DNA from: an uncultured Erysipelotrichaceae bacterium
Lineage (GTDB): Bacteria > Bacillota_I > Bacilli_A > RF39 > UBA660
Direction: 5' to 3'
NCBI GenBank assembly: GCA_902766815.1
Contig: CACXEZ010000146.1
Location: 1 to 6,438, forward strand
Length of the DNA stretch: 6,438 nt
Of the stretch, positions 1 through 5,689 are shown piece by piece; the stretch's first letter is position 1; each line of letters opens with the position of its first letter. The notes beneath the pieces were generated by a model. It saw nothing but the letters and a program-made list of their open reading frames with translations, had not been told where the DNA came from and searched no databases. Position numbers and translations under genes: made by a program.

Positions 1-46
1 AAGAAACAATTACTTACATAAAATCAACATATTATTATATATGGGG

Positions 47-69
47 AAAGGGGCTTTATTGCCTCTTTT
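47..69 (+). terminator. Intrinsic terminator of a gene left of the window
   Basis: An 8-bp stem (AAAGGGGC pairing with GCCTCTTT, one G-U pair on the plus strand) closes a 6-nt loop and runs into TTTTAAATATTT. On the minus strand the G-U pair becomes A-C and no T tract follows, so the plus direction fits best. It would end a gene entering from the left. One frame closes at a TAA at 19-21, consistent with this, but too little sequence is present to identify that gene. Confidence 0.5.
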
Positions 70-137
70 AAATATTTATACAAAAAAACTTGTTTTTTCT
101 TTAAGTATTTTCAATGCAATAGCATAAAAAGTTATTT

Positions 138-174
138 TGCCAAGTAATTTAAGAAAAATTATTTGCCACTTTTT
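138..174 (+). terminator. Imperfect hairpin, possible terminator
   Basis: Arms 138-150 and 156-168 pair over 13 positions with one C-C mismatch and one G-U pair, around an AAGAA loop. TTTTT follows at 170-174. It may be a second terminator for plus-strand transcription, or a weak structure ending the minus-strand DUF421 transcript, although on that strand no T tract directly follows. Between this hairpin and the one at 47-69 I see only AT-rich sequence. Confidence 0.3.
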
Positions 175-186
175 ACCACGTTTATT

Positions 187-834
187 TTATATCAAATCAC
201 TATCCTTAATAATAAAAATATTATTATCTTTATAGAAAGCATAAAACACATCTTCTATAGAAATATTTTTCCTATCTAACATATCATAAACCCATTTTTC
301 ATCTTTATTTAGAATCTTTAAAGTGTTTTCTTGAATACTACTATCCAAAATAATAGGAAGCGGCAATGGCGTTTTCTTCTTTTCTTTAGGATAAGAAAAT
401 ACAGATAAAGTACCATTATTCTCTAAAATAGCATATTCAATCTCTTCAATAGATCGATATCCTTTCTCTCTAATTTGTACAAGCAAATCCTCTAAATTAT
501 ACTTCTGCTTCATCATTTCCTTATAATTAACCCTACCCTCTTTAATAATAATAGAAGGATTACCATCCAAAAAAATTCGAAATTTAGGTTTTTTTAAAGT
601 TAAAAATGCCAAAGTAACTTGTAGCACTAATAAAGTAAGAATCGGAACCACCGAAAATAAAATATTATTATCATAATTCTCAATACTAATAACAACTAAC
701 TCCGCTATCAAAATAGATACAATTAAATCAATAATTCCTAACTGTCCGACTTCTCTCTTACCCATAATTCTATAAACAATAAAAATAAAAAAATAAAAGA
801 AAATAGTTCTTATAAATATTAATAATAGATCCAT
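187..834 (-). CDS. YetF/DUF421 family membrane protein
   Basis: This is a 215-residue member of the DUF421 family (Bacillus YetF, YdfR, YkjA, YrbG). The order of parts is typical. A first membrane helix lies at about 3-21, followed by the conserved loop motif RIMGKREVGQLGIIDLIV at 22-39, a second helix at about 34-51 and a third at about 58-79. A cytoplasmic domain of about 135 residues follows. It carries the family signature DGNPSIIIKEGRV (90-102), LLVQIREKGY (117-126) and IEYAILENNGTLSVF (132-146). Some YetF proteins have been linked to spore germination or membrane physiology, but no general reaction is established, so I assign none. I chose the start at 834 because GGTGAT lies about 4 nt upstream. 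An in-frame ATG 27 nt earlier, at 861, has no ribosome binding site. The gene diverges from the small membrane protein gene at 907. Confidence 0.9.
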   Translation of the reverse strand: MDLLLIFIRTIFFYFFIFIVYRIMGKREVGQLGIIDLIVSILIAELVVISIENYDNNILFSVVPILTLLVLQVTLAFLTLKKPKFRIFLDGNPSIIIKEGRVNYKEMMKQKYNLEDLLVQIREKGYRSIEEIEYAILENNGTLSVFSYPKEKKKTPLPLPIILDSSIQENTLKILNKDEKWVYDMLDRKNISIEDVFYAFYKDNNIFIIKDSDLI

Positions 835-906
835 ATTATCACCAATCTTATTATGGAACATATTCTATTTTTTTATACAATACATAATATATATTAGGTG
901 ATAAAG

Positions 907-1260
907 ATGTTAAAAAACTGGCTAATCTCTATTGGTTATTTCTTCGGAATGTTTTTAGTTGCTACTTTCATAATCACAATTTTAAATTATTTTAACTTGT
1001 TAAGTTCTAATATTATTACTATTATAAAATTATTAATTCCAATAATAGCTATTTTTATAGTAGGATTTAAATTAGGAACTAACAGCAAACAAAAAGGATA
1101 TTTAGAAGGTCTTAAAATTGGCCTCACCATCATTAGTATTTTTATACTATTAGTACTTTTACTAGATACAGTAACAATAAAATCATTTCTTTATTATTTG
1201 ATTCTACTACTTACCTCTATCTTAAGTAGCATGATAGGAATCAATAAGAAAAAAATTTAA
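907..1260 (+). CDS. Small four-helix membrane protein, TIGR04086-like
   Basis: This 117-residue, very hydrophobic protein has four predicted membrane segments at about 5-27, 35-56, 69-87 and 91-112. The hydrophilic loop GTNSKQKGYLEGLKIG (57-72) and the carboxyl end SSMIGINKKK match what I recall of the TIGR04086 (YrzE-like) family: a Gly-rich k-G-y-l-x-G-l-x-x-G loop and a final G-x-I-G-V-N. The function of that family is unknown. The start at 907 is preferred because AGGTGAT at 896-902 is correctly placed before it. A GTG at 898 that opens the same frame lies within that ribosome binding site. Its partner across the 72-bp gap is the divergent DUF421 gene; I could not find a convincing promoter pair in the gap. 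The only structure downstream that could terminate it is the inverted repeat at 1281-1333. Confidence 0.75.
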   Translation: MLKNWLISIGYFFGMFLVATFIITILNYFNLLSSNIITIIKLLIPIIAIFIVGFKLGTNSKQKGYLEGLKIGLTIISIFILLVLLLDTVTIKSFLYYLILLLTSILSSMIGINKKKI

Positions 1261-1278
1261 AAAATATAATTCTGACTC

Positions 1279-1307
1279 TTGTCAAATAATTATAATTATG
1301 ATATGAT
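1279..1307 (+). promoter_or_regulatory. Promoter of tRNA-Met
   Basis: A -35 box TTGTCA at 1279-1284 and a -10 box TATGAT at 1302-1307 are separated by exactly 17 nt. Each box matches the sigma-A consensus at five of six positions. Transcription would start near 1314, giving a leader of about 24 nt to be removed before the mature tRNA 5' end at 1338. Confidence 0.75.
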
Positions 1308-1333
1308 TATATCACTTAACGAAATTATTTGAC
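1281..1333. repeat. Near-concentric inverted repeats around the tRNA promoter
   Basis: The outer arms GTCAAATAATT (1281-1291) and AATTATTTGAC (1323-1333) are a perfect 11-bp inverted repeat. An inner pair, TGATAT (1299-1304) and ATATCA (1309-1314), is also perfect, and its centre lies within half a base of the outer centre. The left outer arm covers most of the -35 box and the inner pair covers the -10 box. TTTT follows at 1334-1337. It could be a regulator binding site, a weak terminator for the membrane protein gene upstream, or chance in AT-rich DNA. Confidence 0.5.
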
Positions 1334-1337
1334 TTTT

Positions 1338-1414
1338 GGCGAGATAGCTCAGTTGGCTAGAGCGTCCGGTTCATACCCGGAAGGTCGAGGGTTCGACCCC
1401 CCCTCTCGCTACCA
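1338..1414 (+). tRNA. tRNA-Met (CAT), elongator type
   Basis: A full 77-nt cloverleaf with encoded CCA. The acceptor stem is GGCGAGA/TCTCGCT (first pair G-U) and the D stem is GCTC/GAGC. The anticodon stem is TCCGG/CCGGA, with loop TTCATAC and anticodon CAT at 1372-1374. The variable loop has 5 nt, the T loop is TTCGACC and the discriminator base is A1411. It is not the initiator, because the anticodon stem lacks the three G-C pairs and the acceptor end is paired. The TTCATAC loop and overall sequence resemble Bacillus elongator tRNA-Met rather than tRNA-Ile2, whose loop as I recall it is CTCATAA. One T-stem pair, A1388-C1402 (50-64), is a mismatch. The gene has its own promoter and terminator. 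Confidence 0.95.
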
Positions 1415-1426
1415 GTAAGATTTATC

Positions 1427-1460
1427 CTCACAAACTTGAAATATAGTTTGTGAGTTTTTT
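1427..1460 (+). terminator. Intrinsic terminator of tRNA-Met
   Basis: A perfect 10-bp stem (CTCACAAACT at 1427-1436 with AGTTTGTGAG at 1445-1454) closes an 8-nt loop and is followed at once by TTTTTT at 1455-1460. It lies 12 nt after the tRNA CCA end. Confidence 0.9.
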
Positions 1461-1480
1461 AAACATATAAAGATGATGAC

Positions 1481-1717
1481 ATTGCGACACCACTGGTGAC
1501 ACAATCGAGTTAGACTAACAATTTACTTATTTTAAGTAACACAGAAACTGAAGAAAAAAGAGAATTCTATTTAAAAATAGCTTTTAAAAAATATTCAAAA
1601 AGAGAATTAAATAGAGCAATCTTTCCAATCAACTTAAAAGAGCATATTCTGAATATCAGAAATTTTCATAAAAAAACTATAGTAATTAAATCATACTATA
1701 GCTTTCTTAATTATTAA
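1481..1717 (+). pseudogene. Remnant of a DUF1016 (YhcG-type) N-terminal domain
   Basis: The plus frame beginning near 1481 reads IATPLVTQSS, then a TAG stop at 1511-1513, then TNNLLILSNTETEEKREFYL and KIAFKKYSKRELNRAI. This matches the shape of the DUF1016 N-terminal domain found in YhcG-like PDDEXK nuclease proteins: a Q-L-S-W-[ST]-[NH] segment, an E-E-R-E-F-Y-L segment and a Y-S-x-R-E-L-x-R-Q-I segment. The TAG stands exactly where the conserved Trp (TGG) is expected. After about 1610 the similarity fades, and the frame closes at 1715-1717 beyond a minus-strand terminator, so the last part is probably chance. There is no start codon region, and the nuclease domain is absent. The fragment begins about 20 nt after the tRNA terminator, a common place for integrated DNA. 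The family call is by eye. Confidence 0.6.
1671..1701 (-). terminator. Intrinsic terminator for leftward transcription
   Basis: The arms CTATAGTA (1677-1684) and TACTATAG (1694-1701) pair perfectly over 8 bp around a 9-nt loop. On the minus strand six T residues follow directly (1676-1671). It sits just past the broken minus-strand frames at 1733-2343 and was presumably their terminator. On the plus strand only CTTTCTT follows. Confidence 0.7.
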
Positions 1718-1732
1718 TATCTATTTCCCATA

Positions 1733-2119
1733 CTAATCTCCTTGTTTTTTTTGACTATATCCTTTGAAATAAACACCATGTAATTGGGGATAAATAGCTT
1801 TATTAAAAAAATCATCATTCTCCAAAGAAATAACTTCATTAATTGATAATAGCACCTCTTCATTATATTTAGAAAAAGTAATACCGCTCTCCATTTTATC
1901 CTTACACTTACTATCACTCATTTTTTTCATATCAGCAAGTGTTGCTAATTAGCTTTCAATTCCATTATTTTCTCTAATATCCCTTATACCCATAGCAGAT
2001 ACGATCCAAATACTAAAAAATCTCTCCCAGCAATAAAGCCATTTAATGCAACTCCCATACATACAGCAACTGAAACAGCCAAATATATCTTTCCACCAAC
2101 ACCACAAACCAAAATTCAT
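1733..2119 (-). pseudogene. Broken gene for a small membrane-type protein, unidentified
   Basis: Three reading-frame pieces on the minus strand line up as one former gene. From an ATG at 2119-2117 the frame soon shifts to VGGKIYLAVSVAVCMGVALN and GFIAGRDFLVFGSYLLWV, which contains two hydrophobic stretches. It ends at a TAA and continues in another frame as MGIRDIRENNGIES. A second TAA follows, and the same frame then runs on through LATLADMKKMSDSK to the end FKGYSQKKQGD with a TAG at 1735-1733. The disrupted product would be about 125 residues: two membrane segments and a charged tail. I do not recognise the family. At least two frame changes and two internal stops make it a pseudogene. Right after its stop lie AAGGAG and an ATG opening only five codons (MGNRY), possibly the stump of a next gene cut off by a deletion. 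Confidence 0.45.
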
Positions 2120-2123
2120 AACA

Positions 2124-2343
2124 TTAAACTTTAGTATTAATAATAAAATTATTATACATTAACTTTTCTTTTAATTCTTTTATTAAATTATCTATTTTTT
2201 CTAAATTATTTTCTAATAATAATATCATACATATTATCACTATCGACATCTCATACTGTAATATGACCTTCCCTATCCATTACCAATAATTCAGTATCCG
2301 AAACATATACATATTATTTATTCACAATAAAACAATCTCTCAT
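2124..2343 (-). pseudogene. Broken small gene, unidentified, upstream of the broken membrane gene
   Basis: From an ATG at 2343-2341 the minus strand reads MRDCFIVNK, a TAA, YVYVSDTELLVMDREGHITV, a TGA, DVDSDNMYD, and then after a one-base frame change LLLENNLEKIDNLIKELKEK, ending MYNNFIINTKV with TAA at 2126-2124. Joined together it would be a protein of about 72 residues with a coiled-coil-like carboxyl half. The TGA could replace a Trp codon, but the TAA and the frame change show real decay rather than an altered code. It lies a few bases before the broken membrane-type gene in the same direction, so the two look like a decayed operon ending at the terminator at 1671-1701. No family recognised. 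Confidence 0.4.
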
Positions 2344-2467
2344 ATAACACACTATATCACAAAAAAATATTTAAATATTTATATAAACATCAAGTGAAAT
2401 AAATGAAACAAATTAAAAAAATGTTTAATAATAACATTTTCCTACTTTTATTTTTTTAAAGAAATGT
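2344..2467. other. AT-rich intergenic stretch with small repeats
   Basis: No gene is visible. The hairpin AAAATGTT (2418-2425) / AACATTTT (2433-2440) has a 7-nt loop. A further AAATGTT copy at 2462-2468 touches the degV -10 box. The palindrome ATATTTAAATAT lies at about 2368-2379. These may be protein-binding repeats, or simply the outcome of extreme AT content. Confidence 0.3.
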
Positions 2468-2473
2468 TATAAT
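2465..2473 (+). promoter_or_regulatory. Extended -10 promoter of the degV gene
   Basis: TGTTATAAT at 2465-2473 is a perfect extended -10 (TG, one base, TATAAT). The region 17 nt upstream (CTTTTA at 2445-2450) is a poor -35, as is common for extended -10 promoters. Transcription would start near 2480, about 20 nt before the start codon. Confidence 0.65.
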
Positions 2474-2499
2474 ACTAATGATTTTAAGGAGATGAAAGA

Positions 2500-3399
2500 A
2501 TGCAAAATAAAATAATATTAACAACGGATAGTGGAATGTGTCCAAATATGGAACATAATCCCATTATCATTCCAGATCAAATCACTAGCAGTAATGGAAA
2601 AACCTATCGAGATAATAAAATTGACATTACAACCGAAGATATTCTAAATGATAAAGAAAACACTTACAAAACAGCAGCTCCTTTATTAGAAGATTATAAA
2701 AATACATTTATAAACCTATTAGAAAAAGGATACGATATTATTCATCTAAGTCTAGGAAGTGGTATCAGTTCTTCCTCAGTAAACAACGCTCACTTAATTG
2801 CAAATGAATTAAATGAAAAATACAAAAATAAAATATATGTAATAGATTCTCTCACCGGCTCTATTGGAGGGACTTGTTACTATGAAGCAGCATATCAAAA
2901 ATTAGTCAAAAGCAATCTACCTGCAAAAAAATTAAAAGAAGAATTAGAAATATTAAAATCAAATATTAAAACTTGCTTCTATGTCCCAGATGCCACAGGT
3001 TTTATCAAAAGTGGAAGAGATAATTCTAAAAAACATTCGTTTAGTAAAGGTGTACTTAGCCTATCTTCAAAAGTATTAAGTATGACAACCTTTAAATATC
3101 GAGTTGATTTCTATGAAAATGGAGATTTATTTTTAAAAAAAATATTTAGAAGCTCAAAAACCAATGGTATGATAAACATGACAAAAGAAATAATTAATTC
3201 TAATAATATGGAAAATTATGATAATGCTTTCTGCGCTATTGGTACACTGCATGAAAAAGACATATCAATGAATGTCTTGTATGAATATCTATCTTCACTT
3301 GGATACTTCAAAGAAATTATAAAAGAAGAAATTGGAAATGTTGTTGCCCCATATGGATGTAATGACTTATGTGGTATATCGTTAGTAAGAAAAAAATAA
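2500..3399 (+). CDS. DegV family protein (FakB-type fatty-acid-binding)
   Basis: This 299-residue protein has the full length and order of a DegV domain. DegV/FakB proteins hold a fatty acid and present it to the kinase FakA, which makes acyl-phosphate for phospholipid synthesis. Visible landmarks are TTDSGMC (8-14), KTAAPLLEDY (57-66, the T-S-x-P region), SLGSGISSSSVNNA (84-97, the S-S-G-x-S ligand region), YVIDSLTGSIGG (113-124), FIKSGR (168-173) and the end EEIGNVVAPYGCNDLCGISL (276-295). Two places depart from the usual form: Ala follows Thr58 where Ser is common, and the final H-x-G-P-G-type loop reads YGCND. AAGGAG at 2486-2491 supports the ATG at 2500; an earlier ATG at 2492 is out of frame. 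No fakA gene is in the window. The gene is transcribed alone and ends at the hairpin region at 3402-3445. Confidence 0.9.
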   Translation: MQNKIILTTDSGMCPNMEHNPIIIPDQITSSNGKTYRDNKIDITTEDILNDKENTYKTAAPLLEDYKNTFINLLEKGYDIIHLSLGSGISSSSVNNAHLIANELNEKYKNKIYVIDSLTGSIGGTCYYEAAYQKLVKSNLPAKKLKEELEILKSNIKTCFYVPDATGFIKSGRDNSKKHSFSKGVLSLSSKVLSMTTFKYRVDFYENGDLFLKKIFRSSKTNGMINMTKEIINSNNMENYDNAFCAIGTLHEKDISMNVLYEYLSSLGYFKEIIKEEIGNVVAPYGCNDLCGISLVRKK

Positions 3400-3401
3400 A
3401 A

Positions 3402-3445
3402 AAAAGAGTTTTTACATTAAACTCCTATAAATTAATAACTCTTTT
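3402..3445. terminator. Bidirectional terminator with two alternative folds
   Basis: AAAAGAGTT (3402-3410) pairs perfectly with AACTCTTTT (3437-3445), which would end degV on the plus strand. The same left arm can instead pair locally: GAGTTT (3406-3411) with AAACTC (3419-3424), loop of 7 nt, extendable to 8 bp with a G-U pair. Read on the minus strand, this local hairpin runs into eight T residues (3405-3398), then A and six more T, a strong terminator for the convergent 55-codon gene, whose TAG stop lies in the stem. Confidence 0.75.
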
Positions 3446-3592
3446 AATTTCAATAGGTTTTCTTGTTAGCATGGACTCTGTTTGAAACCATGCTTTTTTA
3501 TTTTTGACATTATATTGAATAATCAATTTATTGTCCTTTCTCCTCGTTAATCGATAAATCAAAGACTTATCAGTAATTGTCTTTTCAACCAT
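3425..3592 (-). CDS. Hypothetical 55-residue protein
   Basis: The protein is basic, begins MVEKTITDKSLIYRL and ends MLTRKPIEIKRVINL, with an alternating pattern in the middle (KLIIQYNVKNKKAWFQTE) that suggests beta strands. It has no signal peptide or membrane segment, and I do not recognise the family. Gene-like signals are good: GAGGGGG at 3605-3599 lies about 6 nt before the ATG at 3592. An upstream in-frame ATG at 3610 lacks such a site and overlaps this one. A promoter with a perfect extended -10 is placed upstream, and a strong terminator overlaps the stop codon. It converges on degV. These signals make it a likely real small gene rather than a chance frame. Confidence 0.6.
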   Translation of the reverse strand: MVEKTITDKSLIYRLTRRKDNKLIIQYNVKNKKAWFQTESMLTRKPIEIKRVINL

Positions 3593-3626
3593 AATAATCC
3601 CCCTCTTCATTAATTAATAGTTACCT

Positions 3627-3656
3627 ATTATAACAATATTTTAAAAAAAGCAACAA
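3627..3656 (-). promoter_or_regulatory. Promoter of the 55-codon gene
   Basis: Read on the minus strand, TGTTATAAT (-10 TATAAT at 3632-3627 with an extended TG) is preceded by TTGTTG at 3656-3651 with an 18-nt spacer. Transcription would start near 3620, about 28 nt before the start codon. Confidence 0.6.
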
Positions 3657-3702
3657 AAAAAGAAAAAAATTGAACTATAATGTATAAACATATTAGAAAC
3701 TT

Positions 3703-3732
3703 TAAACATTAAAAGAAATTATTCTATATAAT
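3703..3732 (+). promoter_or_regulatory. Possible promoter of the 274-codon gene
   Basis: TATAAT at 3727-3732 is a perfect -10 box. TAAACA at 3703-3708, 18 nt upstream, matches four of six -35 positions. The leader would be about 20 nt. TATACT at 3732-3737 is an overlapping alternative -10. Confidence 0.45.
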
Positions 3733-3758
3733 ATACTATAGATTGAAAGGTGCAAAAA

Positions 3759-4583
3759 ATGACAAAAGAAATAAAAAATTATTTAAAAAAATTAGAAAAA
3801 AACAACAAAATCAATTATCTTTTCTTTTGGAAATTTTATCTAAAGCCAAAAGCTATTTTAAATGATAAAGAAAACAATAACAGTAACATACTAATTGAAA
3901 ATGAAGAATTCTTCACATTTTTAAACCTGTGCCTAAAAGATAAAGAATTTATAGCAAAACTAGATGAAGCATCAACGAAAAAAATAAGATACATATTATT
4001 TGATAGAAAAGAATACCTAGAAAATAGTATCCTAGATGAACTCTATAAAACAAACTTTAAAGAAAATACTCTATCCAAAAGTTATTTTAATAACTTAGTT
4101 CTTACATTAAATTCTAAAAGAAACAACCTATCTATAATAGATAATCTAATTAAAAAAATTACATTTTTAGAAGAACAATATTGTGAAAAAAACATTCTAC
4201 CAGAATTAGAAAAGAAAAAAATTTTCAAAAAAATAACTGAAGATGATTATCAAAATATTTCAAATTGCTATTTATTTGCAAGACATGGAAAAGATAGAAA
4301 ATCACTTCAATATATAGTATGTGATAATGATTTTTTAGACATTATTCAAAAATATTTATTAAACTACGATTTACCAAAAGTTATTATTAATAATATCATT
4401 GAAATATTAGAAACTGGAATCAACTTAAAAATGAGAAATACAACCCATTATAATCTTTGGAACTCTTATCAATTACCAGAAGAAGAAAAAATTAAAAATT
4501 TCAAAGCAACAACTGCAGCAAAACTAATTGATTCATTAAAACAAAAGAAAAGAACTAAACAAAAAATTATTTATATAAAATAA
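3759..4583 (+). CDS. Hypothetical 274-residue protein, unrecognised
   Basis: I do not recognise this protein. It begins MTKEIKNYLKKLEKNNK and appears mostly alpha-helical, with no signal peptide or membrane helix, so it is probably cytoplasmic. It is rich in Lys, Asn, Ile and Leu. Segments that may help a search are YLFFWKFYLKPKAIL (near the start), LYKTNFKENTLSKSYF, NCYLFARHGKDRKSLQYIV (middle) and NTTHYNLWNSYQLPEEE (about 50 residues from the end). The last 20 residues are strongly basic (KQKKRTKQK), which could bind nucleic acid, but that is inference only. The start at 3759 is preferred because AAAGGTG ends about 6 nt before it; a GTG at 3750 in the same frame lies inside that ribosome binding site. 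Codon and base use match the neighbouring genes. It is convergent with ruvB and shares its terminator. Confidence 0.75.
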   Translation: MTKEIKNYLKKLEKNNKINYLFFWKFYLKPKAILNDKENNNSNILIENEEFFTFLNLCLKDKEFIAKLDEASTKKIRYILFDRKEYLENSILDELYKTNFKENTLSKSYFNNLVLTLNSKRNNLSIIDNLIKKITFLEEQYCEKNILPELEKKKIFKKITEDDYQNISNCYLFARHGKDRKSLQYIVCDNDFLDIIQKYLLNYDLPKVIINNIIEILETGINLKMRNTTHYNLWNSYQLPEEEKIKNFKATTAAKLIDSLKQKKRTKQKIIYIK

Positions 4584-4621
4584 AAGAATTAGAAAAATCA
4601 TGCAAATTCTAACTCTTTTTT
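4582..4621. terminator. Bidirectional terminator shared with ruvB
   Basis: Arms 4582-4594 and 4607-4619 form a 13-bp stem around a 12-nt loop. On the minus strand all 13 pairs form (one G-U); on the plus strand that pair is an A-C mismatch. The plus strand ends in six T (4616-4621). The minus strand ends in TTTTATTTTAT. The ruvB TAG stop and the last two bases of the plus-strand TAA stop lie in the arms. Confidence 0.8.
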
Positions 4622-5604
4622 GATATATTTAAATGATGATACGCTAAATCAGTAACCATTCTTCCTCTAGCAGTTCTTTTTAGCAAACCAATTTGTAACA
4701 AATATGGCTCATAAACATCTTCAATAGTAGAAGATTCCTCTCCAATAGTACTAGCAAGAGCCTCAAGACCAACCGGTCCCCCATTATATCTCTCTATAAT
4801 AGTAATAAGTAAATGATAATCCGTATCATCTAGACCCAGTGCATCAACCTTTAATCTTCGCAATGCATCCTGTAAAATTTCTAAAGTAATGATTTCACTT
4901 CCACTAACCAAAGCAAAATCTCTTACTCTTTTAAATAACCGATTGCATACTCTCGGAGTTCCTCTACTTCTTTTTGCAAGTTCATAGGCAGCATCATCCT
5001 CTATATCCATTTTTAATACCTTAGAAGTTCTCTTTACAATTTCATACAATTCATTCTCAGTATAATAGTTTAGTTTTGATATAATACCAAACCGATCTCG
5101 CAAAGGAGCAGATAAATCCCCAGCTCGAGTAGTAGCACCAACTAAAGTAAACGACGGTAAGTTAATTCTTATATTTCGACTAGAACCTTCACTTCCAACA
5201 ACAATATCCAAACAAAAATCCTCCATAGCAGGATACAAAATTTCCTCTATAAATTTAGGAATCCTATGAATTTCATCAATAAATAACACATCATTTTCTT
5301 CCAAAGTAGATAAAATCGCCGCTAAATCGCCGCTCTTTTCAATAGAAGGACCACTAGCAGTTTTAATATTACTACCAAGTTCATTAGCTATAATATAGGC
5401 TAACGTAGTTTTACCCAATCCTGGCGGTCCATAAAGTAAAACATGATCTAAAGATTTTTTTCTAATCAAAGCACTTTTAATGAAAATATTCATATTTTCC
5501 TTTACATCTGACTGCCCAATATACTCATCCAAGCTTTGTGGTCGAATAGATAATTCATCTTCGTCTTCTTTTAGCATACGACTAGTAATAATTCTCTCAT
5601 CCAT
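4609..5604 (-). CDS. ruvB: Holliday junction branch migration ATPase RuvB
   Basis: RuvB is the hexameric AAA+ motor that, with RuvA, drives branch migration at Holliday junctions for RuvC to resolve. The 331-residue protein has all expected parts: amino end [10 protein letters not shown]; Walker [10 protein letters not shown] (59-67); the stretch [15 protein letters not shown] (84-98); Walker B LFIDEIHR (107-114); sensor 1 GATTRAG (156-162); APLRDRFG with the arginine-finger region (166-173); sensor 2 RSRGTPR (212-218); and the winged-helix end with [13 protein letters not shown] and [13 protein letters not shown]. The start at 5604 follows AAGGAGG at a normal distance; an in-frame ATG at 5625 has no ribosome binding site. 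ruvA, usually next to ruvB, is absent here. frr lies upstream on the same strand, but a terminator and a promoter lie between them, so ruvB is probably transcribed alone. Confidence 0.98.
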   Translation of the reverse strand: MDERIITSRMLKEDEDELSIRPQSLDEYIGQSDVKENMNIFIKSALIRKKSLDHVLLYGPPGLGKTTLAYIIANELGSNIKTASGPSIEKSGDLAAILSTLEENDVLFIDEIHRIPKFIEEILYPAMEDFCLDIVVGSEGSSRNIRINLPSFTLVGATTRAGDLSAPLRDRFGIISKLNYYTENELYEIVKRTSKVLKMDIEDDAAYELAKRSRGTPRVCNRLFKRVRDFALVSGSEIITLEILQDALRRLKVDALGLDDTDYHLLITIIERYNGGPVGLEALASTIGEESSTIEDVYEPYLLQIGLLKRTARGRMVTDLAYHHLNISKKS

Positions 5605-5659
5605 AAATACCCTCCTTTTATGCAAATAATCTGTTCAACTTCTTGCAAATTACTATCTC

Positions 5660-5688
5660 ATTTTATCATAAATAAAGATATAGAACAA
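5660..5688 (-). promoter_or_regulatory. Promoter of ruvB
   Basis: Read on the minus strand, TTGTTC (5688-5683) and TAAAAT (5665-5660) are separated by 17 nt. The start would be near 5653, giving a leader of about 50 nt. I see no clear LexA-type operator here. Confidence 0.55.
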
Positions 5689-5689
5689 G

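Noticed and set aside
2..127. Open frame from the left edge ending at a TAA at 125-127
   Set aside because: It runs through a terminator-like hairpin at 47-69 and its residues show no family. An open frame of 41 codons in such AT-rich DNA is weak evidence.
1714..1917. Minus-strand 67-codon frame beginning MIVSVRIKWRAV
   Set aside because: It overlaps, in another frame, the more protein-like frame at 1733-1930; it has no ribosome binding site and an odd composition.
2253..2255. TGA in the broken minus gene read as Trp, suggesting genetic code 4
   Set aside because: The same frame also has a TAA and a frame change, and all intact genes use TGG for Trp with no in-frame TGA.
1400..2490. A direct repeat of the tRNA 3' end as an attachment site
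   Set aside because: I found no second copy of the CTCTCGCTACCA segment in the window; it could lie outside.
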